From positions 5,522,001-5,586,000 of the forward strand of contig NZ_CP029197.1 of NCBI RefSeq assembly GCF_008639165.1: DNA of 64,000 nucleotides, read 5' to 3'. The stretch's first letter is position 1; every line of letters begins with the position of its first letter. The notes under the pieces were generated by a model. That model ran no database searches. It was not told where the DNA came from and worked only from the letters and a program-made list of their open reading frames with translations. Source of the DNA: Streptomyces venezuelae ATCC 10712. Its GTDB lineage: Bacteria; Actinomycetota; Actinomycetes; Streptomycetales; Streptomycetaceae. This document shows positions 48,950-58,299 of this stretch, in pieces. A program made the position numbers and the translations under genes.

Positions 48950-50095
48950 ATGACTAAGACTCTCCGCGTCCTCGCCGCCATGTCCGGCGGAGTGGACTCC
49001 GCCGTCGCCGCCGCCCGCGCCGCCGAAGCCGGTCACGACGTCACCGGTGTGCACCTCGCCCTCTCCGCGAATCCGCAGTCCTTCCGTACCGGAGCGCGCG
49101 GCTGCTGCACGATCGAGGACTCCCGTGACGCGCGCCGGGCGGCCGACGTCATCGGCATCCCCTTCTACGTGTGGGACCTCGCCGAGCGCTTCCGCGAGGA
49201 CGTCGTGGACGACTTCGTCGCGGAGTACGAGGCCGGCCGCACCCCCAACCCGTGCCTGCGCTGCAACGAGAAGATCAAGTTCGCGGCGCTGCTCGACAAG
49301 GCGCTCGCCCTCGGCTTCGACGCGGTCTGCACCGGCCACTACGCCACGGTCGTCCTGAACGAGGACGGCTCGCGCGAGCTGCACCGCGCCTCCGACATGG
49401 CCAAGGACCAGTCGTACGTGCTCGGCGTGCTCGACGAGAAGCAGCTGGCGCACGCGATGTTCCCGCTGGGCGACACGCTCACCACGAAGGACGAGATCCG
49501 GGCGGAGGCCGAGCGGCGCGGGCTCGCGGTCGCGAAGAAGCCCGACAGCCACGACATCTGCTTCATCGCCGACGGCGACACCCAGGGCTTCCTCGCCTCC
49601 CGGCTCGGCAGGGCGGAGGGCGACATCGTCGACGAGGCCGGCGCCAAGGTCGGGACCCACGAGGGTGCCTACGGCTTCACCATCGGCCAGCGCAAGGGCC
49701 TGCGGATCGGCCACCCCGCCGCCGACGGCAAGCCGCGTTACGTCCTGGACATCTCGCCGGTGAACAACACGGTGACGGTGGGCCCGGTCGAGGCCCTCGA
49801 CGTCACCGCGCTCACCGCGATCAAGCCCCGCTGGTGCGGCACCGCCCCGGAGGGCGAGGGCCGCTACACCGCCCAGCTCCGTGCCCACGGCGGCGAGACC
49901 GAGGTGACGGCGTCCCTGGCGGACGGCGAGCTCACGGTCTCCTTCGACGAGCCGGTCCGCGGCGTGGCCCCGGGCCAGGCGATCGTGCTGTACGACGGCA
50001 CGCGCGTGGTGGGCTCGGCGACGATCGCCACGACGGTACGGCGCACGAGGACCGCCCCGGAGGCGGCCCCCGAGGCGGCCCCCGCGACGGCGTAG
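48950..50095 (+). CDS. mnmA: tRNA-specific 2-thiouridylase
   Basis: A 381-residue enzyme that thiolates U34 of tRNAs for Lys, Glu and Gln. The PP-loop AAMSGGVDSAVAA is at residues 8-20, the first catalytic Cys in NPCLRCNEKIKF, and the second in SHDICFIADGDTQGF. The C-terminal beta-barrel ends in an Ala/Pro/Glu-rich tail (TAPEAAPEAAPATA). It acts with the cysteine desulfurase encoded upstream. Confidence 0.96.
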   Translation: MTKTLRVLAAMSGGVDSAVAAARAAEAGHDVTGVHLALSANPQSFRTGARGCCTIEDSRDARRAADVIGIPFYVWDLAERFREDVVDDFVAEYEAGRTPNPCLRCNEKIKFAALLDKALALGFDAVCTGHYATVVLNEDGSRELHRASDMAKDQSYVLGVLDEKQLAHAMFPLGDTLTTKDEIRAEAERRGLAVAKKPDSHDICFIADGDTQGFLASRLGRAEGDIVDEAGAKVGTHEGAYGFTIGQRKGLRIGHPAADGKPRYVLDISPVNNTVTVGPVEALDVTALTAIKPRWCGTAPEGEGRYTAQLRAHGGETEVTASLADGELTVSFDEPVRGVAPGQAIVLYDGTRVVGSATIATTVRRTRTAPEAAPEAAPATA

Positions 50096-50128
50096 CCCCC
50101 GGCCCGCCCGGTCACGGTCGCGGCCTGC

Positions 50129-50911
50129 TCAGGCCGCCTCCGCGGGCTCCCGCTCTTCGCCGAGGAACTCCTCGAGGACCGGGGCGAGGACGTGCGGCGC
50201 CACCTCGTGCGTCTGGCCCGTCAGGGTGCGGTGCCGGGCCCGGGGGAGGGCCGCCGTCACGGCGCGGGCCACCTGCCGGGTGCCCGCCGGGCTGGCGCCC
50301 CCGTCGACCACCAGCACGCGCGCGTGCACCCGCGCGAGGAGCCGCTCCGGCACCGCCCCGTCGCCGAGCACCGCGAGGTCGTACGCGAGGGTGTGCGCCA
50401 GCTCCGCCAACCCGGGCCGCAGCCCCGCGGGCACCGTCGACTCCGCGAGGAACAGGTCGAGCGCCTCGGCCGGCCGGCCCCCGCCGAGCAGCTCCGCCAC
50501 CCGCCGCCGCTCGGCCGCCGCCGCGTACGGCGGCTCGAACACCGTCACCGCCCCGGCCGGCAGACCGGCGGCCACCGCGGCGAGGACCAGCGCGCCCCCG
50601 GTCCCCGTCCCGTGCAGCGCCGCCCCCGGACCCGCCGCCGCGACCACCGCGGCCAGGTCCTCGACCTCCCGCTCCACCGCGTACGGCCCGCCGTCCCCGC
50701 TGCCGCCGCGCCCCCGCCGGTCGTACGCCACGACCGAGAAGCGCCGGGCCAGGAGCCCGCCCAGCAGCCGCTCGCCCGCCGCCGTGCCCAGTGCCCCGCT
50801 CACCAGGACCAGCGGCGGCCCCTCGCCGTACCGCTCGTACGCGATCGGCGTCCCGTCCCGCGACACGACCCGTCCCCGAACCCCGGCCGGCGGGGTGCTC
50901 ACCTCATCCAT
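50129..50911 (-). CDS. Alpha/beta hydrolase fold protein lacking the nucleophile Ser
   Basis: A 260-residue protein with the alpha/beta hydrolase layout: PPLVLVSGALGTAAG (oxyanion region), FSVVAYDRRGRGGSGD, and RVLVVDGGASPAG. The nucleophile elbow, normally GxSxGG, reads GTGTGG, so the catalytic Ser position is Gly. The His near the C-terminus (GQTHEVAPHVLAPVLEEFL) is retained. It may be non-catalytic or use other residues. It is convergent with mnmA. Confidence 0.75.
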   Translation of the reverse strand: MDEVSTPPAGVRGRVVSRDGTPIAYERYGEGPPLVLVSGALGTAAGERLLGGLLARRFSVVAYDRRGRGGSGDGGPYAVEREVEDLAAVVAAAGPGAALHGTGTGGALVLAAVAAGLPAGAVTVFEPPYAAAAERRRVAELLGGGRPAEALDLFLAESTVPAGLRPGLAELAHTLAYDLAVLGDGAVPERLLARVHARVLVVDGGASPAGTRQVARAVTAALPRARHRTLTGQTHEVAPHVLAPVLEEFLGEEREPAEAA

Positions 50912-51008
50912 GGCAGGTGAGACCGGAGCCGCCGCCCGAACTCATCGCCCCGCGGCGGGATTTCCCGGAGGAATTCTGAAGTCCCTGGTCAGGGCCTACG
51001 GTGGGGCC

Positions 51009-51548
51009 ATGAACATCTGTGTCTTCCTCTCCGCGGCCGACCTCGACGAGCGCTACACGGGCCCCGCCCGGGACTTCGCGCGCCTCCTCGGGAAGGCGGG
51101 TCACACCCTGGTCTGGGGCGGCTCCGACACGGGCCTGATGAAGGTCGTCGCGGACGGCGTCGAGGAGGCCGGCGGCCGGCTCGTGGGCGTCTCCGTCGAC
51201 TTCCTCGCCCACAAGGCCCGCCCGGGCGTCGACGAGATGGTCGTCGCCAAGGACCTGGCCGAGCGCAAGGCGCTCCTGCTCGCCAAGTCCGACGCGATCG
51301 TGGTCATGGTCGGTGGCACCGGCACCCTCGACGAGGCCACCGAGATCCTGGAGCTGAAGAAGCACGGCAAGCACTCCAAGCCGGTCGTCGTGCTCAACAC
51401 GGCGGGCTTCTACGACGGCCTCAAGGACCAGTTCCGCCGGATGGAGGAGGAGGGCTTCCTGCCCGTCCCCCTGGCCGGCCTCGCCCTGTTCGCGGACGAC
51501 GCCCCGACGGCCCTGGCCCACCTGGAGGAGAACATCGCCTCCCGCTGA
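51009..51548 (+). CDS. LOG/TIGR00730-like Rossmann-fold protein
   Basis: A 179-residue protein of the lysine-decarboxylase-like (LOG) family: MNICVFLSAADLDERY at the start, LVWGGSDTGLMKVVADGVEEAGGRLVGV in the middle, and VMVGGTGTLDEATEILELKKHGKHSKPVVVLN, the variant of the family's PGGxGTxxE motif. Active LOG proteins release cytokinin bases from nucleotides. The change of the usual first Pro to Val, and a bacterial setting without a cytokinin pathway, leave the substrate open. Confidence 0.85.
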   Translation: MNICVFLSAADLDERYTGPARDFARLLGKAGHTLVWGGSDTGLMKVVADGVEEAGGRLVGVSVDFLAHKARPGVDEMVVAKDLAERKALLLAKSDAIVVMVGGTGTLDEATEILELKKHGKHSKPVVVLNTAGFYDGLKDQFRRMEEEGFLPVPLAGLALFADDAPTALAHLEENIASR

Positions 51549-51564
51549 TGCGAGCATGGTGACC

Positions 51565-52254
51565 ATGGCTACACATGTGATCACCGGAGCCGGTTCCGGC
51601 ATCGGCGCGGCCGTCGCGCGCCGCCTCCACGCGCGCGGGGACGAGCTCGTGCTGCACGCCCGCGACGCGGGGCGGGCCAAGGAGCTCGCCGGACGGTTCC
51701 CCGGCGCGCGGACGCTCGTCGGAGACCTCGCCGACCCGGACCGGCTCTCCTGGGCGTTCTCCCACCAGAGCCTGCCCGAGCGGGTGGACGGCCTGCTGCA
51801 CATCGCGGGCGTCGTCGACCTCGCACCGGTCGGGGACCTGACCCCCAAGACCTGGCACCACCAGCTCAACGTCAACCTGATCGCCCCGGCCGAGCTCACC
51901 CGGCACTTCCTGCCCCAACTGCGGGTCTCCCAGGGCCACGTCGTCTTCGTGAACTCGGGCGCCGGGCTCGCCGCGCACGCCGAGTGGAGCGCGTACGCCG
52001 CCTCCAAGCACGGCCTCAAGGCGCTCGCCGACTCCCTGCGCCACGAGGAGCACGGCAACGGCGTGCGGGTCACCTCGGTCTACCCGGGCCGCACGGCGAG
52101 CCCCATGCAGGCCAAGGTGCACCAGCAGGAGGGCAAGGAGTACGACCCGTCGCGGTGGATCGACCCCGAGTCCGTCGCGACGGCGATCCTCACCGCGATC
52201 GACCTCCCGCGCGACGCGGAGATCAACGACCTCACCGTTCGACCGGGGCGGTAG
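51565..52254 (+). CDS. Short-chain dehydrogenase/reductase
   Basis: A classical SDR of 229 residues. NAD(P)-binding HVITGAGSGIGAAVARRL is at the N-terminus, HIAGV is the NAG-like motif, NSGAG leads into the active site, and the catalytic pair is in WSAYAASKHGLKAL (YxxxK). PGRTASPM is the usual loop after it. The substrate is unknown. ATG 51565 begins the family-like N-terminus; ATG 51556 in the same frame is also possible. It directly precedes the methionine-synthase-like gene. Confidence 0.88.
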   Translation: MATHVITGAGSGIGAAVARRLHARGDELVLHARDAGRAKELAGRFPGARTLVGDLADPDRLSWAFSHQSLPERVDGLLHIAGVVDLAPVGDLTPKTWHHQLNVNLIAPAELTRHFLPQLRVSQGHVVFVNSGAGLAAHAEWSAYAASKHGLKALADSLRHEEHGNGVRVTSVYPGRTASPMQAKVHQQEGKEYDPSRWIDPESVATAILTAIDLPRDAEINDLTVRPGR

Positions 52255-52256
52255 CC

Positions 52257-53258
52257 ATGGGAGACGACACCAAGCTCTTCGGGTCCGCCACCGGCGTCGG
52301 CTCCCTGCCCGGCGGCGACGCCCGCGAGGCCGCGAAGACCGTCACCGGGTCCTTCGAGGACTTCCCGTTCCTCGCCGAGCTGCCCGCCCGGGGCCCCGGC
52401 GCCGACATGATCGGCCGGACCGTCGGCATGCTCGTCGACCTCTACGCGCACGTGGAGCCGAGCGGCTGGCGGATCAGCGACCGGCCCGGCCGCGACACCA
52501 AGCGCGCCCGGTCCTGGCTCGGCGAGGACCTGGACGCCCTGGAGGAGTTCACCCAGGGGTACGAGGGACCGCTCAAGGTGCAGGCCGTGGGCCCCTGGAC
52601 GCTCGCCGCCGCCCTGGAGCTGCGCGGCGGCGAGGCCGCCCTCGGGGACGCCGGCGCCTGCCGCGACCTGGTGGGCTCGCTCGCCGAGGGGCTGCACGGC
52701 CACCTCGCGGAGCTGCGCAAGCGGATCCCGGGGGCGGAGCTCGTCCTCCAGCTCGACGAGCCCTCGCTCACCGCCGTGCTGCGCGGCCACGTCCGTACCG
52801 CCAGCGGCTACCGCACCTACCGGGCCGTCGACCGGCAGGTCGTGGAGAGCGCCCTGCGCGAGGTCGTCGCCGTCCACGACGGGCCGGTGGTCGTCCACTC
52901 CTGCGCCCCCGACGTGCCGTTCGCGCTGCTGCGGCGGGCCGGCGCGGCGGGCGTCTCGTTCGATTTCTCGCTCCTCACCGAACGTGACGAGGAGCCGATC
53001 GGCGAGGCGGTGGAGGCCGGCACGAAGCTCTTCGCCGGTGTGGTGCCGTCCACCGACACGGCATTGTCGGACCCGGGCGGTAGCGTCATGGGTGTCAGGA
53101 CGCTGTGGCGCAGGCTGGGGCTGAATCCGGGGACTCTCGCCGAGTCCGTGGTCGTCACCCCCACGTGCGGGCTCGCGGGCGCGTCGCCCGCCTACGCCCG
53201 CGCGGCGCTCGCCCACTGCGCCAGAGCGGCACGGTCGCTCGCGGACAACCCTGAGTAA
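52257..53258 (+). CDS. Cobalamin-independent methionine synthase-like protein (MetE C-terminal type)
   Basis: A 333-residue protein equivalent to the C-terminal barrel of MetE. It begins SATGVGSLPGGDAREA and contains LQLDEPSLTAVLRGH, VVVHSCAPDVPFALL (the HxC zinc ligands), FDFSLL, and TPTCGLAGASPAYA (the third zinc ligand). MetE-type activity transfers a methyl group to homocysteine. These short actinobacterial and archaeal homologues lack the N-terminal folate half, so the methyl donor is uncertain. Confidence 0.85.
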   Translation: MGDDTKLFGSATGVGSLPGGDAREAAKTVTGSFEDFPFLAELPARGPGADMIGRTVGMLVDLYAHVEPSGWRISDRPGRDTKRARSWLGEDLDALEEFTQGYEGPLKVQAVGPWTLAAALELRGGEAALGDAGACRDLVGSLAEGLHGHLAELRKRIPGAELVLQLDEPSLTAVLRGHVRTASGYRTYRAVDRQVVESALREVVAVHDGPVVVHSCAPDVPFALLRRAGAAGVSFDFSLLTERDEEPIGEAVEAGTKLFAGVVPSTDTALSDPGGSVMGVRTLWRRLGLNPGTLAESVVVTPTCGLAGASPAYARAALAHCARAARSLADNPE

Positions 53259-53273
53259 CGGGAGGACGAAACG

Positions 53274-55454
53274 GTGGCAGTCGAACAGGGGGCCCTGCCC
53301 GCCGAGGCACGGGAGAAGCACGCCGAGCTGGCCGAGCAGATCGAGGAGCACCGCTTCCGGTACTACGTGAAGGACCAGCCGGTCATCAGCGACGGCGAGT
53401 TCGACAAGCTCCTGCGCGCCCTGGAGGCGCTGGAGGAGGAGTACCCGGAGCTGCGCACGCCGGACTCCCCGACCCAGAAGGTCGCGGGGCAGTACGAGAC
53501 CGACTTCACGTCCGTCGAGCACCGCGAGCGGATGCTCTCCCTGGACAACGCCTTCGACGACGAGGAGCTCACCACCTGGGCCGACCGGGTCGCGCGGGAC
53601 GTCGGCACCCCCGACTTCCACTATCTGTGCGAGCTCAAGGTCGACGGCCTCGCGGTGAACCTGACGTACGAGCACGGGCGGCTGACCCGGGCCGCGACCC
53701 GCGGTGACGGCCGCACCGGCGAGGACATCACGCCCAACGTCCGGACGATCGCCGACATCCCGGAGCGGCTGCGCGGGGACCGCGTCCCGGACCTCGTGGA
53801 GATCCGCGGCGAGGTCTACTTCCCGATGGAGGCCTTCGAGGGGCTCAACGCCCGCCTGGTGGAGGCCGGTGACAAGCCCTTCGCCAACCCGCGGAACGCG
53901 GCGGCGGGTTCGCTCCGCCAGAAGGACCCCAAGGTCACCGCCTCCCGGCCGCTCCACATGGTCGTGCACGGCATCGGCGCCCGGGAGGGCTTCGACATCT
54001 CCCGGCTCTCCGACACGTACGAGCTCCTCCACGAGTGGGGCCTGCCCACCGCCAAGCACAACAAGGTGGTCGGCTCGCTCGGCGAGGTGCGGGAGTTCAT
54101 CGCGTACTTCGGGGAGAACCGTCACTCCGTGGAGCACGAGATCGACGGGGTCGTCGTCAAGCTCGACGAGATCCCGCTCCAGGGCCGGCTCGGCTCCACC
54201 GCGCGCGCCCCGCGCTGGGCGATCGCCTGGAAGTACGCGCCGGAGGAGGTCAACACCAAGCTGATCGACATCAAGGTCGGCGTCGGCAGGACCGGCCGGG
54301 TCACCCCGTACGCGCAGGTGGAGCCGGTGACGGTGGCCGGTTCCGAGGTGGAGTTCGCCACCCTGCACAACCAGGAGGTGGTGAAGGCCAAGGGCGTCCT
54401 CATCGGCGACACGGTGGTGCTGCGCAAGGCCGGTGACGTCATCCCGGAGATCCTCGGGCCGGTCGCCGACCTGCGGGACGGCAGCGAGCGGGAGTTCGTG
54501 ATGCCCGCCGAGTGCCCGGAGTGCGGGACGCCGCTGAAGGCGATGAAGGAGGGCGACATCGACCTCCGCTGCCCGAACGCCCGGACGTGCCCGGCCCAGC
54601 TGCGGGAGCGTCTGTTCTTCCTCGCCGGGCGCCAGTGCCTGGACATCGAGAACTTCGGCGCGGTGGCCGCGGCGGCGCTGACCCGCCCCCTGGAGCCGGC
54701 CGAGCCGCCGCTGGTGGACGAGGGCGACCTCTTCGACCTCACCATCGAGCAGCTGCTGCCGATCAAGGCGTACGTGCTGGACCCGGACAGCGGGCTGCCC
54801 CGGCGGGACCCGAAGACCGGCGAGGAGAAGATCGTCACGGTCTTCGCCAACCAGAAGGGCGAGCCGAAGAAGAACGCCCTGGCGATGCTGGAGAACATCG
54901 CGGCCGCGAAGACGCGCCCGCTGGCCCGCTTCATCAACGGGCTGTCGATCCGGCACGTGGGGCCGGTCGCGGCCGAGGCGCTGGCCCGTGAGTTCCGCTC
55001 CCTGGAGCGGATCGAACAGGCGAGCGAGGAGGAGCTGGCGGCGGTCGACGGCGTCGGCGGGATCATCGCGGCCGCGGTGAAGCAGTGGTTCTCCGAGGAG
55101 TGGCACCGCGAGATCGTGCGCAAGTGGCGGGCGGCCGGGGTGAGTCTGGAGGACGAGGGCGCGGGGGAGGACGTGGGCCCGCGTCCGCTGGAGGGGCTGA
55201 CGGTCGTCGTGACCGGGACGCTGGAGAACTTCACCAGGGATGGCGCAAAAGAGTCCCTCCAGAGCCTCGGAGCGAAGGTGACCGGTTCCGTTTCGAAGAA
55301 GACCTCCTTCGTGGTGGTCGGTGAAAACCCTGGTTCGAAGTACGACAAGGCGATGCAGCTGAAAGTTCCGGTTCTGGACGAGGACGGCTTCAAGGTCCTG
55401 CTCGAACAAGGGCCCGAGGCCGCTCGGGAGGCCGCCGTCCCCGTCGCGGAGTAG
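53274..55454 (+). CDS. ligA: NAD-dependent DNA ligase
   Basis: A 726-residue essential ligase sealing nicks in replication and repair. The order is Ia domain, adenylation domain with Lys in CELKVDGLAVNL (near residue 123), OB fold, zinc finger (CPECGTPLK with CPNARTCPAQ), helix-hairpin-helix repeats, and a C-terminal BRCT domain (GLTVVVTGTLENFTRDGAKESLQSLGAKVTGSVSKKTSFVVVG). GTG 53274 has GGAGG upstream. Full length for the family. Confidence 0.98.
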   Translation: MAVEQGALPAEAREKHAELAEQIEEHRFRYYVKDQPVISDGEFDKLLRALEALEEEYPELRTPDSPTQKVAGQYETDFTSVEHRERMLSLDNAFDDEELTTWADRVARDVGTPDFHYLCELKVDGLAVNLTYEHGRLTRAATRGDGRTGEDITPNVRTIADIPERLRGDRVPDLVEIRGEVYFPMEAFEGLNARLVEAGDKPFANPRNAAAGSLRQKDPKVTASRPLHMVVHGIGAREGFDISRLSDTYELLHEWGLPTAKHNKVVGSLGEVREFIAYFGENRHSVEHEIDGVVVKLDEIPLQGRLGSTARAPRWAIAWKYAPEEVNTKLIDIKVGVGRTGRVTPYAQVEPVTVAGSEVEFATLHNQEVVKAKGVLIGDTVVLRKAGDVIPEILGPVADLRDGSEREFVMPAECPECGTPLKAMKEGDIDLRCPNARTCPAQLRERLFFLAGRQCLDIENFGAVAAAALTRPLEPAEPPLVDEGDLFDLTIEQLLPIKAYVLDPDSGLPRRDPKTGEEKIVTVFANQKGEPKKNALAMLENIAAAKTRPLARFINGLSIRHVGPVAAEALAREFRSLERIEQASEEELAAVDGVGGIIAAAVKQWFSEEWHREIVRKWRAAGVSLEDEGAGEDVGPRPLEGLTVVVTGTLENFTRDGAKESLQSLGAKVTGSVSKKTSFVVVGENPGSKYDKAMQLKVPVLDEDGFKVLLEQGPEAAREAAVPVAE

Positions 55455-55776
55455 CCTCCCGGCCCCCTCGCGACGGCCGCGCGAAGCTCACCCGTTCGGC
55501 GCATACCAGATCGTTACGGGTGGCCGGGTCGCATTCGGGCAAGACAGGGAGAGCGCTGCCCGTCGAAGCCCTCGGCGGCCTAGTGTGGTGACCGTGCGCC
55601 CAGTCCTGCACGGCCGCGCGAGGGCTGAGCCGGTCGTGGCGCCAGGACAACGGCCCCGTGGCACGACGCACGGCCGCCCGACAGCGGCCGTACGACGGAC
55701 CGGCCGGACGACGTACGGCCGCCTGACCGCGGCCCATCGCACACCGACGGCACCGCCGCCTGTGAGAGGGACGGAA
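55455..55776. other. Intergenic region, about 320 bp, upstream of the GGDEF-EAL gene
   Basis: No gene is recognised. Between 55610 and 55735 the string ACGGCCG or close variants recurs at least four times. The open frame can be extended upstream to 55585, but ATG 55777 has the good ribosome binding site (GAGAGGGA). The promoter of the c-di-GMP gene is presumably here. Confidence 0.45.
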
Positions 55777-57891
55777 ATGGAACCGACCGAGAGCGCCGCC
55801 CCGGTCCCACGGCCGCACGGCCGTGTGGCGCCCGAGGGCTTCACCTCCCGGCTGCCCGCAGCCGTGGTGGGCATCGCCGCCGTCGTACTCGTCGCGGGCC
55901 TCCAGCAGGCCCTCACCGCCGGCCACGGACTCTTCCCCGACGGGGTCACCGGCTGGTCCCTCGCCGTCCTCACCGGACTCATCGTCGGCCACCTGGTCGC
56001 CCTGGGCCGGGACCGCTGGTGGGGCGGCACCGGCTCCGGCGCCGCCCTCACCCTCGCCGTCCTCCTGCTGTACGGCTGGGTGCCCGCCGGACTGGTCTCC
56101 ATGACCGTCGTCGCCCTGGTCGGCGCCGCCCGCCGGCACCGCTGGCGCCAGGGCGTGCTGCACGGCGCCGCCGACGTCCTCGGCGTGGCCGTCGCCGCCC
56201 TCGTCCTCGCCCTCTTCGGGGACGTCCCCACCGTCGAACAGCCCTGGCAGCCCCTCGACTGGACCATCGGGGACCTCCCGGAAGTCGTGCTCGCCGCCGC
56301 CACCTATCTCGTGGTGACCCGGCTCCTGCTGTGGTACACGCTCGCCCCCCAGGGCCGCGGCCTGCCCACCGTCGCCCGCACCGCCCTCCTGCGGCAGGGC
56401 CTCGTCGCCGTCGCCCTCCTCGGCATCGCCCCGCTGATCTGCGTCGTCGCCGCCAGCAGCCCCGTCCTGCTGCCGCTCTTCGCCGTCCCCCTCATCGCCC
56501 TCGACTCCACCCTGTGGATCGCCCGCGCCCGCGCCGAGGAACAGCTCCGCGACCCGCTCACCGGCCTCCCCAACCGCCAGTGGCTGCTCGAACGCGCCTG
56601 GACCGCCCTCGAGGAGGCCGAGGGCGAAGGGGCCCGCGCCGCCCTCGTGCTGATCGACCTCGACCGCTTCCGGTCGGTCAACGACACCCTCGGGCACCTC
56701 GCGGGCGACCGGCTGCTCCTCCAGATCGCCGAACGGCTCCGCCTCGCGCTGCCCCGCGGCGCCGAGGCCGCCCGGCTCGGCGGCGACGAGTTCGCCGTCC
56801 TGCTGCCCACCGCCGACTCCACCACCAGCGCCCAGCGGGTCGCCCGCCACCTCGTCGCCGAACTCTCCTCCCCGCTCGACCTCGACGGGCTCACCCTCGT
56901 CCTGGAGGCCAGCGCGGGCGTCGCCGTCTTCCCCGACCACGCCCTCGACGCCGAAGGCCTGCTGCGCCGCGCCGACGTCGCCATGTACCAGGCCAAGCGG
57001 GACCGCACCGGCGTCGAGGTCTACGAGTCCAAGCGCGACTCCAACACCCCCGACCGGCTCGGCCTCCTCGGCGACCTCCGCCGCGCCCTCGACGCCGGCG
57101 AGGTCGAACTCCACTACCAGCCCAAGGTCCAGTTCGACGGCCAGGTCGCCGGCCTCGAAGCCCTCGTCCGCTGGGTCCACCCCGAGCGCGGCAAGGTCCC
57201 GCCGGACGAGTTCATCGCGATCGCCGAGTCCTCCGGCCTGATGCCCCACCTCACCGAGTACGTCCTGGAGACCGCCCTCGCCCAGGTCGCCCGCTGGCGC
57301 GCCCAGGGGCTGAACGTGCCGGTCGCCGTCAACGTCTCCCCGCGCGACGTCCACACCCCCGGCTTCGCCGGCGCCGTCGCCGCCCGGCTCGCCCGCCACG
57401 GCGTCCCGGCCGGCGCGCTCCAGCTGGAGATAACGGAGCACGTGCTGCTTGAGGACCCCCAGCGGGCCGCCGACACGCTCAACGGCCTCACCGGCCACGG
57501 CGTGAAGATGTCGCTCGACGACTTCGGCACCGGCTACTCCTCCCTCGTCCATCTGCGCCGCCTGCCCGTCAGCGAACTGAAGATCGACCGCTCCTTCGTC
57601 GCCCGGCTCGCCGTCGACACCGAGGACGCCGAGATCGTCCGCTGCACCGTCGACCTCGCCCACTCGCTCGGCCTCCTCGTCGTCGCCGAAGGAGTGGAGG
57701 ACGACGAGACCTGGGAGCGCCTGCGCGACCTGGGCTGCGACGCCGTCCAGGGCTGGCTGGTCGCCGCCGCGATGCCGCCCGGTGAGGCCACCGCCTGGCT
57801 CCTCGCCCGAGGCGAGCACGGCTGGCGCCGCCCCGCCGACATCGCGGCCGAACTGGCCGTGGACCACCCCTCCGGCCAGGTCGTCCAGTAG
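55777..57891 (+). CDS. rmdB: Membrane-bound GGDEF-EAL protein, RmdB-like c-di-GMP enzyme
   Basis: A 704-residue protein. The N-terminal membrane part has about eight helices (residues 20-250). A GGDEF domain follows, with DPLTGLPNRQWL, IDLDRFRSVNDTLGHLAGD and intact RLGGDEFAVLL. The EAL domain has GLEALVRWVHP, ITEHVLLED, DDFGTGYSSL and LKIDRSFV, all metal and catalytic acids retained. It sits between ligA and gatC, the position, as I recall, of the characterised phosphodiesterase RmdB in S. coelicolor. Degradation of c-di-GMP and control of morphological development are therefore the likely role; both domains look competent. Confidence 0.88.
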   Translation: MEPTESAAPVPRPHGRVAPEGFTSRLPAAVVGIAAVVLVAGLQQALTAGHGLFPDGVTGWSLAVLTGLIVGHLVALGRDRWWGGTGSGAALTLAVLLLYGWVPAGLVSMTVVALVGAARRHRWRQGVLHGAADVLGVAVAALVLALFGDVPTVEQPWQPLDWTIGDLPEVVLAAATYLVVTRLLLWYTLAPQGRGLPTVARTALLRQGLVAVALLGIAPLICVVAASSPVLLPLFAVPLIALDSTLWIARARAEEQLRDPLTGLPNRQWLLERAWTALEEAEGEGARAALVLIDLDRFRSVNDTLGHLAGDRLLLQIAERLRLALPRGAEAARLGGDEFAVLLPTADSTTSAQRVARHLVAELSSPLDLDGLTLVLEASAGVAVFPDHALDAEGLLRRADVAMYQAKRDRTGVEVYESKRDSNTPDRLGLLGDLRRALDAGEVELHYQPKVQFDGQVAGLEALVRWVHPERGKVPPDEFIAIAESSGLMPHLTEYVLETALAQVARWRAQGLNVPVAVNVSPRDVHTPGFAGAVAARLARHGVPAGALQLEITEHVLLEDPQRAADTLNGLTGHGVKMSLDDFGTGYSSLVHLRRLPVSELKIDRSFVARLAVDTEDAEIVRCTVDLAHSLGLLVVAEGVEDDETWERLRDLGCDAVQGWLVAAAMPPGEATAWLLARGEHGWRRPADIAAELAVDHPSGQVVQ

Positions 57892-57997
57892 GCCGTGTCA
57901 CCCCGGCGCGACGACCCCGGGCAAACCGTTTCACGGGCAGCGGCACCGGCCCCATAGGATGGGCCCACACCATCAAGCTCACCCCGTGAGGATCCGC

Positions 57998-58294
57998 ATG
58001 CCTGGCATCACGCGCGAGGAGGTCGCCCACCTCGCACGGCTGGCGCGTCTGGAGCTGAAGGGCGAAGAACTCGATCACTTCGCCGGCCAGCTCGACGACA
58101 TCATCGGCGCGGTCGCCCGCGTCTCCGAGGTCGCCGACCAAGACGTACCGCCGACCTCCCACCCGCTGCCGCTGACCAATGTCATGCGCGCGGACGAGGT
58201 CCGTCCGTCGCTCACCCCCGAGCAGGCGCTCTCCGGCGCCCCGGCCCAGGAGCAGCAGCGTTTCAAGGTGCCGCAGATCCTGGGGGAGGACTAA
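57998..58294 (+). CDS. gatC: Asp-tRNA(Asn)/Glu-tRNA(Gln) amidotransferase subunit C
   Basis: A 98-residue chaperone-like subunit: ITREEVAHLARLARLELKGEELDHFAGQLDDIIG at the N-terminus and the extended NVMRADEVRPSL linker. GAGG lies six bases before ATG 57998; a GTG at 57986 is also in frame. First gene of the gatC-gatA-X-gatB cluster. Confidence 0.96.
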   Translation: MPGITREEVAHLARLARLELKGEELDHFAGQLDDIIGAVARVSEVADQDVPPTSHPLPLTNVMRADEVRPSLTPEQALSGAPAQEQQRFKVPQILGED

Positions 58295-58299
58295 CAGTC

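Noticed and set aside
52080..55409. 1109-codon open frame opposite the SDR, MetE-like and ligA genes
   Set aside because: It is a GC-bias shadow of conserved plus-strand genes; the product resembles no protein family.
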